Below are positions 58,086 through 64,000 of a DNA stretch of 64,000 bases, piece after piece. The DNA is from Earliella scabrosa. Its lineage: Eukaryota > Basidiomycota > Agaricomycetes > Polyporales > Polyporaceae. The notes under the pieces are model-generated. The model did not search any database. It was not told the origin of the DNA and was given only the letters and a program-made list of their open reading frames with translations. Each line of letters starts with the position of its first letter. Within the stretch, counting starts at the first letter, position 1. Where the stretch lies: contig JABYQQ010000012.1 of the NCBI GenBank assembly GCA_022605405.1, forward strand, positions 1,178,001 through 1,242,000, written 5' to 3'. The position numbers were made by a program, and so were the translations under genes.

Positions 58086-59783
58086 ATGACCCTCTACTTG
58101 GATTCCTTGCGACCTCTACTCCCAGATGACATTCGCAAGCAACTTGACCATGCTCTGCTTCCCGAAATCAAGACTATTGTTGATGCCATGCTACGACTCG
58201 TTGCTGGTGCTGAGGCGCCGGCAAGCAGCGTGCTGCCAGCCTGGGAGGAGCTGCAGCCACGCGCCACTAAAATCATAGATGACCTAAAGCGTGGTGAGCC
58301 CACGCGTTCCAGCCAGAAACGTTCTCGAGACGAAGACTCGACCCCCGCCTCGAAGAGGCCGAAGACAGAGGACGGCGCGCCCGAAGACTCGCGCGTGTTC
58401 TCATTGCAAGGCATCTCGGTGTCCACGCCCATTCGCAAGAAGGTGAACATCGACGTCCACCGCTCCTCCATCCGTCTCGTCAACCCGTCCTCGCAAAAGG
58501 AGGAGTACCCGCCCATCCCCCTCTCTGTCCTCCAGCGCGCCTTCCTCCTCCCCACCCGTGGCAAGACGAAGCCGCACTGGACCGTCGTGCTGCTCTCCAC
58601 AGATGTCCCTCCTCCGGCCCCCAAGGGTCCCGGCGCCGCCGCGGCAGCCAAAGAGACTGCAACGCCACAGCTGGTGTTCGGACTCGACGCGACTCTCACC
58701 GCGATCCTCAACACGTCCACACCAGACTCTGCGCAGGCATTCGCCAAGGGCCAGCCCTCGCTCCCCGCACTCCGTACGTTCCTCTCCCACCTCCCTATCC
58801 CCACGCTCGAGCCCTCCACGCGCGTCTTCAAGAGCGCCACGGGAAGCCAAGAAGGCGACGGAGTCCCCGGCGTCGAGGCGTACCGCGGCGCGAAGGAGGG
58901 CACGCTCTGGTTCCTGGAGGAGGGCGTCCTGTGGGACGGCAAGCCCTGCGAGTTCTTCGCGCTCGAGCACCTCGCGCCCGCCGAGAAGAGCGCACAGCTA
59001 CCCATCGACGGCGTCCGCACGCTGAGCGCCACCGGGCGGACCTGCTCCGTCATCCTCCGCCGAATAGGCGGCGGCTCGCCCGCGAAGAACGGCGGCGACG
59101 CGAACGGCAAAGGCAAAGTGAAGGGCAAGGGGAAGGGCAAGGCGACCGGCGGAGATAGCGCCGCCGCGGAGGACGGTGAGGAGGATGAGGACGGGGAAGA
59201 CGATGTGATGGAGATTGACTTTGGCATGGTGGACGGGCGGGAGCAGGAGCCTATCGGGCGGTGGATCAAGGCGCGCAGACATCTTTTCGGACGCGCGACC
59301 GACCCTGCGTCCGCGTCTGCCGCCGCAGGGGGAGAAGACGACGCGCCAGGGCCCTCTGTCGACAAAGGCAAGGGCAAGGCGACGTCGCGCGAGGCGGACC
59401 CGCGGAACGAGGACACGGAGGACGAAGAGGACTCAGATTTCGCGATCAACAGCTCAGACGAGGAAGAAGAGGGCAGCGACAGCGACGAGTCGGGCAGCGA
59501 CGTGAGCCAGGGCGGCGGAGGCTCGGATGGCGAGGGCAACGCGAGCGACGATGCCACGGGAGACGAGATGGATGATGCAGAGGACGAGGATGAGGAGGCG
59601 GAGCTCGACCCCAAGCACCACCCGCTCCTGCGTCCTGGCGCGATGCCGCGCATGTCGCGCGCAGCCGTCGACGCGGTCGTGGGCATGGTCACGCAGGACC
59701 TCTTGGCGGGCGGAAGCCGCAGTGCCGCCATATCGGTGGAGAGCGACGACGACGACGACGAGCAAGACGAGCTCGAGGACTGA
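58086..59783 (+). CDS. RTT106: Rtt106-like histone chaperone
   Basis: Binds H3-H4 and aids replication-coupled nucleosome assembly and silencing. Single exon. Start at 58086 (MTLYLDSLRPLLPDDIRKQL), preferred over the upstream in-frame ATG at 57855. An N-terminal helical region is followed by two PH-like domains: VFSLQGISVSTPIRKKVNID, SSIRLVNP, IPLSVLQRAFLLPTRGKTKP, HWTVVLLS, then LWFLEEGVLWDGKPCEFFAL, GRTCSVILRRI and DVMEIDFGMVDGREQEPIGR. The C-terminus is a long acidic tail of Glu/Asp/Ser with Gly-Lys stretches (KGKVKGKGKGK), typical of histone chaperones. 566 residues. A 589-codon antisense frame on the minus strand is a shadow of the acidic codons. Confidence 0.92.
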   Translation: MTLYLDSLRPLLPDDIRKQLDHALLPEIKTIVDAMLRLVAGAEAPASSVLPAWEELQPRATKIIDDLKRGEPTRSSQKRSRDEDSTPASKRPKTEDGAPEDSRVFSLQGISVSTPIRKKVNIDVHRSSIRLVNPSSQKEEYPPIPLSVLQRAFLLPTRGKTKPHWTVVLLSTDVPPPAPKGPGAAAAAKETATPQLVFGLDATLTAILNTSTPDSAQAFAKGQPSLPALRTFLSHLPIPTLEPSTRVFKSATGSQEGDGVPGVEAYRGAKEGTLWFLEEGVLWDGKPCEFFALEHLAPAEKSAQLPIDGVRTLSATGRTCSVILRRIGGGSPAKNGGDANGKGKVKGKGKGKATGGDSAAAEDGEEDEDGEDDVMEIDFGMVDGREQEPIGRWIKARRHLFGRATDPASASAAAGGEDDAPGPSVDKGKGKATSREADPRNEDTEDEEDSDFAINSSDEEEEGSDSDESGSDVSQGGGGSDGEGNASDDATGDEMDDAEDEDEEAELDPKHHPLLRPGAMPRMSRAAVDAVVGMVTQDLLAGGSRSAAISVESDDDDDEQDELED

Positions 59784-61442
59784 GCGCTGAGCACTCGCAA
59801 TTCGAGTACTCGTGAGCCACCCGTCCACGCCGTTACTCGTCTCTCATGCTCTTCATCCATCATGTCTGGTCAACAACTTCCTCGAGATTGGCATGCATGT
59901 ACGCGGTGCGCAGCCGCGCAGTCGTTGCAAGTGGTGCGAGCATACCACATCTCCAAGCAATGCTATTGTATCCCTCCGGCGGCTTCGCAGCAATGGCGCG
60001 TTTGCTGTCCGCATGTCGTTGAATCTCGGTGAACGCTGAAGATGTAAACTTGGCATTCTGCTCCTTGAAACCTCCATAGCCCGCCACAAGAGGCGCAACT
60101 TTGACTTCTCTCCAGCACCAGACGAGATCTGAGTGGTGGAAGCCCCCACATATGCAGATGATCCCACCGACGTGAGGAACAGATCTACTTAATGACCTGA
60201 GTCGAGTCCCGCGGGACCCAATCGCCAAAGCTCAATATGTACATATGTGCAGGGACCTAACGGAGTGCAATGTCCGCGCGCGCACCGCAGCTCGTGGCAA
60301 TGGTGGCATGCCAGGCCTAGTTCTAGTTCTCCAGCTAACCGAGTGCATGCGTGCCACTAATGTTACTGTGTTCCTAGCCTAGAATGTACCCACAAGCCCC
60401 CACAATGACAGCACAATGTTCGCATGTTGACTTGAGGTGAAGTTGCAGGGTGGAAGGGACCCTGGGCGTCCGACACAGGATCGACGTCCGCGGTGGTTTG
60501 TTTGATCGGTGGCGGCTACTGCTACGGTTAGCAGACTATGGACCGACGATTCAAGGTCAGGGTCTCCGCGAAGGCGGCTCGCGTGGATTCTCCAACAGCA
60601 GGACCGGGTTTCAGCCTCACGGTACCGTTCTCAACGCTCAGCCTGAGTCAGCAATATTCACCGAAGCCCTCGCCCCCCCCGCGCGGCATGGGACGAGCTG
60701 CGAGCAGGACAGCAACCCTGAGTTAGCAACGCACTCCGGAGCCACCCTGGATCATACGCAACAGCGCTCATGAGTGCTTCTCGTCCTCGGGGGTCCACTC
60801 GATTCCCAGCAATGGGACGGCGTCCAAGAACTCGAAGCCTCCCGTCACCTAGCGATGGTGATACTTCCGGAACACACACGACCCCATGGCCAGGCCTGTC
60901 AATCAATGCATGCATTCTTCTAGCTGTCTGGGAACAGCCGTACAGCCGATCCACCAAAGGCTATAATGCGTACGTACCTGGCGGGAAGAAGAGCGCGGGC
61001 GCGAGCGGGAACGACCAAGACCACGGAGAGAAGTTGTCCATGGGGAAAAAGAAGATCCAGGTGATTACAGCTGCGCCGACAGCCTTTTACAAGGTCGATA
61101 TAGGTACAACGACGGGGCCAATAGTAATAATACTCAACGTGGGAGAAGTCCCGGAAACATGCTGTCAACGAATGCGCCGTCCATAGAATATCTAGTACGA
61201 TAGAGGGTACAGAGGAGGGGAGAGGAGGGAGGAACACGATGAGCCAATGCGATGATAGAGAACAAACAACACTTGTGACGTGAGGAATAATCGGAGAGCG
61301 TAAGAGAGCCGTGAAGGAACGTGATGATACAGTTGGTATCGTGTGGGGAGCCGATACATGCCAGTCGGCGAGGTGGATGCGTGAGAGCGAGAGAATAATG
61401 TTAAGATGACGGAAGGCCGGAAAGAGTCAATCGGCTGGACAG
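59784..61442. other. Intergenic region with one candidate ORF
   Basis: It contains Rtt106 3' flank, a minus-strand candidate ORF (59860-60228) and otherwise short frames. Nothing else was recognised. Confidence 0.45.
59860..60228 (-). CDS. Hypothetical protein or gene fragment
   Basis: 122-codon frame beginning MAIGSRGTRLRSLSRSVPHV. The later part (FTEIQRHADSKRAIAAKPPE, GMLAPLATTARLRTAYMH) looks like real helical protein sequence, not random translation. The upstream region has no obvious continuation, so it may be the truncated end of a gene. No family was recognised. Confidence 0.3.
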   Translation of the reverse strand: MAIGSRGTRLRSLSRSVPHVGGIICICGGFHHSDLVWCWREVKVAPLVAGYGGFKEQNAKFTSSAFTEIQRHADSKRAIAAKPPEGYNSIAWRCGMLAPLATTARLRTAYMHANLEEVVDQT

Positions 61443-63557
61443 TTAGACCAATGCCGCCGACTTCAGGTAGCCACGGAAGATGGAGTCGCGTACGTCGGTG
61501 ATGATGCTCTGCATCGCCTTGGTGTCCTGAAACGACAGTTAGCCGGGTGGATTGGCGGTGAGCAAACGATGAGCCACGTACGACGACACTCGTAAAGTGG
61601 GTGAAGAGCACTCGGTTGTTCTCGTTATTGCGACGGTGAACCTGAGTGAAGTGCGCCTTGAAGTACGCGACCACCGTGTCGTACTCGTTTGCGCGATCGC
61701 CATAGGATGTGATGCTGTTACCATAGTAAGCGGGGTGTAACCGTGCGGAGAACGACGCATATACTGACTACTTGTTAACCCTGGTACCCGTCGCGAGCTT
61801 GGCCCTCAAGATATCGGTCTTGTCTGCCAAACGGAGGTCAATATTGTCGCCAGTAGGATAGGACACTGGAGACATACTGAGGAAGAGCACTAGATGCGTG
61901 CGCTTCAGCAAGGGATTCGAGCAGATTTGCTTGAACAGTTGGAGTGAGTCGTCGACTCGGTTCGTCTTGGGGTCTTCATCGAGATACTAGGATAATGCGG
62001 CGCATATAATCAGTCAATCAGCATCAGGGGTAACAGAAGACCTCCTCATACCTGATCGAATGCGCTGACAGGCGCCAGGAAAATGATAGCGTTACTGCAT
62101 TCACCTGGAGGTCAGAGAAAACAGGCATATATGCGGAAGTTACACGTACGCATCGTCGAAATAGGGAATCCACGAGTGCCGCTGTCCCCGCGCGCCGCCG
62201 ACGTCGTAAAGATGCCAGCGAACCGTCCGGCCATGGACAGACATGTCAAAGACATGCTCCGCCACCCCCATCGTCTGAATACGAGCGTGGAGGATGTCCT
62301 CTGCCACAAGTTGAGTTCTGGGCCGAGATGGACGAGTAAAGGTCGCGCATACCTGTTGTAGGAACATATCCCGCCGTCGAGACCCGCCCGATGTTGTTCA
62401 GGAAACTGAAGTCGTTGTCAGCAACCGACAAACGAGCGGCTGCGAAACGTCGGACACTTACTAATCAGCCCACTCTTCCAACTTCAGACGTCTGCGCTCG
62501 CGGAGCTTCTTCACTGCGGGCAACTCCCACAACTCTCGAATGTCAGCTTGGGATTCGCCCAGGATGACAGCGACGTCTTCGATCAGCTTGTCTTCTTCAG
62601 CCTGCGCGTTCCGTGCCTGAAGCTCCATCTCGCTGCCCTTGTGCTTGTCCAATGAGCCGCGACCTTGAGTGAAGCTGAAACGGCCGCCACTGCTCGTCCG
62701 CTCGCGCGCCTTGCCAAAAGCGAGACCCAGAGTGCGTGACTGCCATCCGGACCGTACGTAGACGCTGCCCTTGCCAGAGCCGGAGACGTTGACACCGTCG
62801 GAGAGGCGCTCGGTGAGCGATGCTTCAGCAGCAAGCAGTGGTGCGAGACGGGCGCGAAGCTGGGCAACCTTCTTCTCCAAGCCGGACTGAGATGGCGCGA
62901 TCGAGTTGGCGTCGGCAGACTCGCTGGCAGTAGGCGTACCGGAAGGCACGTCTGGCGTGTTGTTGAAAGTGAACTCGGACGCCGTGTCGTCATCCTCGTC
63001 GCCCTCTCCGAAGGCGTCCAGGGCGTCTAGTATGCGGCGAACCGGGCGAGCGATGTTGAAGTAGACAACCGACCGCCAAGAGAGTCGCTCCTCATCCAGG
63101 CCGGTGGGGTTGTACATGAGCTGGAATTGCTTCTGCAAGGTCGACTTGCCGGACTCGGCCTGGCCGAGCAGCAGCAGCTGTCCGGAGAGCCATCAGCAAC
63201 TGCTGTCATGCCGCACGTAGACATGTGGGTGGTTATGTGGTTGTCGAGATATGCGGTTGGACAGCATATATGCGGGACGAAAAGGTCCCGAGCGTTGCAG
63301 CACGCTGCGAACAGGGGGAAGCTGAGAGCGTGGGACGGAGAACTCACTCTAATGTCCTGCTTGCTCTTCCTCATGCGCTCTCTGTCTGCCTTGATCTCCT
63401 CATCTATGCTGTCACTAATACGCTTCGCATCGGCTTCGCGCTGCAACCTGGCGATGCGTTCATGTTCGGTCTCGGATGCTGGTGGCCTGAGAAGGACAGA
63501 GAAGGGGTCGGCGTCGTTAGAGCTGTGAACGGACGGGGGCCTGGAGGTTGAGATCAT
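61443..63557 (-). CDS. Divergent heterotrimeric G-protein alpha subunit
   Basis: Start at 63557 (MISTSRPPSVHSSNDADP). Exon 1 is 63348-63557. Then P-loop LLLLGQAESGKSTLQKQF; an enlarged helical domain with an acidic/Ser-rich insert (62470-63010); YFLNNIGRVSTAGYVPTTED (spliced); switch I ILHARIQTMGV, keeping the Arg and Thr of the GTPase site; switch II DVGGARGQRHSWIPYF, where the catalytic Gln of DVGGQ is Ala; FLAPVSAFDQ; G4 LFLSKTDIL, with Ser for the Asn of NKxD; and G5-like FTSVVDTKAMQSI in place of TCAT. The C-terminus is FRGYLKSAALV. About 500 residues versus about 350 for a typical G-alpha. The usual N-terminal MGxxxS myristoylation motif is absent. The P-loop and switch I are intact, so nucleotide binding is plausible but hydrolysis doubtful. 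Confidence 0.9.
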
Positions 63558-64000
63558 GGTGGTCGGGGTGGGGGCGGGGTATCGATGGCGGGGAGCCCGA
63601 GGGCGGGGACGTTGGTCGTCGAGGTGGAGGGAAAGGGAGGAGCGTGAAGGTGCGAAGACGGATTTATAGAGTTCATGGCCGGACGCGCGCTGATGATAGA
63701 AGGCAGTGAATGGCGCAGAGGGATTCCATATCTTGTCAATCGGAGGAACTGCTCGGTCGCCGGCCATCAGCACCTGCCTCGTCGGTCCATGTCCGCCCGC
63801 CCGCTGCGCATCGCTGCCCCGCTGCTCGGCTACCCGCCGGGCTCCTCTCCGTGCCCCGGGTCGGACTCTGAATATCCCTCGATTTCTGCCCAGCGGCCGT
63901 CCGATCCTGTCGATCAGTGACGGTGGCACACGCCGTCGACCTCACTCTCTCGCACATCCGCCTTCGCTCGGGACGTCGACGAGCTCACGCGGCCAGAGAG
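63558..64000. other. Upstream region of the G-alpha gene
   Basis: Promoter and 5' leader. The G-alpha frame stays open upstream to 63929, but a TATA box at 63663-63668 supports starting at 63557. No other gene was seen. Confidence 0.45.
63663..63668 (-). promoter_or_regulatory. TATA box of the G-alpha gene
   Basis: The minus strand reads TATAAA 106 bases before the ATG at 63557, fitting a TATA promoter with a leader of about 70-80 nt. Confidence 0.55.

Noticed and set aside
58094..59863. 589-codon minus-strand frame opposite Rtt106
   Set aside because: Ser-rich antisense shadow of the acidic Glu/Asp tail; the plus strand has clear PH-domain chaperone sequence.
63558..63929. Upstream extension of the G-alpha frame
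   Set aside because: A TATA box lies inside it, so it is more likely promoter and leader.

Overview
This window is fungal nuclear DNA. The evidence is GT-AG introns of about 50 bases in nearly every gene, genes densely packed on both strands, and proteins of agaricomycete basidiomycete type. A wood-decay lineage such as Polyporales is plausible, but the sequence alone does not settle it. I reconstructed gene models by joining ORF pieces at GT...AG boundaries that restore known protein motifs. Many exon edges are certain to the base; others are approximate. There is no prokaryotic, plasmid, CRISPR or viral content.

Layout. 1-1593 (-): TFIIH helicase XPB, cut by the window edge, head to head with the branchpoint-binding splicing factor SF1/BBP (1890-3743, +). 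4436-11534 (-): a large YBT1-type ABC-C transporter. 12561-14439 (-): rRNA cytosine-C5 methyltransferase Rcm1/NSUN5, divergent from a type I DnaJ (15005-16919, +). 17563-20560 (+): a SUN-domain nuclear envelope protein. 21388-23088 (-): a C2 protein of Inn1/Fic1 type, divergent from a second ABC-C transporter of YOR1 type (23811-30662, +). 30843-34880 (-): a Zn2Cys6 transcription factor, divergent from an NmrA-like Rossmann protein (35906-37408, +). 37.4-44.2 kb is the most accessory part: a tRNA-Gly, a WD40 relic, a 63-bp inverted repeat pair, a secreted histidine acid phosphatase (40172-42077, -) and a 335-bp MITE with 55-bp inverted termini. 44191-44885 (-): Nudix hydrolase (Aps1/Ddp1 type). 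46280-49424 (-): ZIP zinc transporter (Yke4 type), head to head with an HD phosphohydrolase (49630-50577, +). 51068-54745 (-): two tandem PP2C phosphatase paralogs. 54982-59783 (+): Tan1, capping protein beta and an Rtt106-like histone chaperone. 61443-63557 (-): a divergent G-protein alpha subunit.

The genes do not form one pathway. They are mostly housekeeping genes (transcription/repair, splicing, rRNA and tRNA modification, nuclear envelope, cytokinesis, actin, chromatin) mixed with transporters and signalling genes.

The most notable signals are micro-exons of 6, 7, 10 and 13 nt, three of which carry catalytic motifs (HPD of DnaJ, Walker A of one ABC protein, the ABC signature of the other); a start codon split by an intron; a G-alpha lacking the catalytic switch II glutamine; the paired PP2C paralogs; and two foldback/MITE-like elements. 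I saw no clear new multi-gene system.
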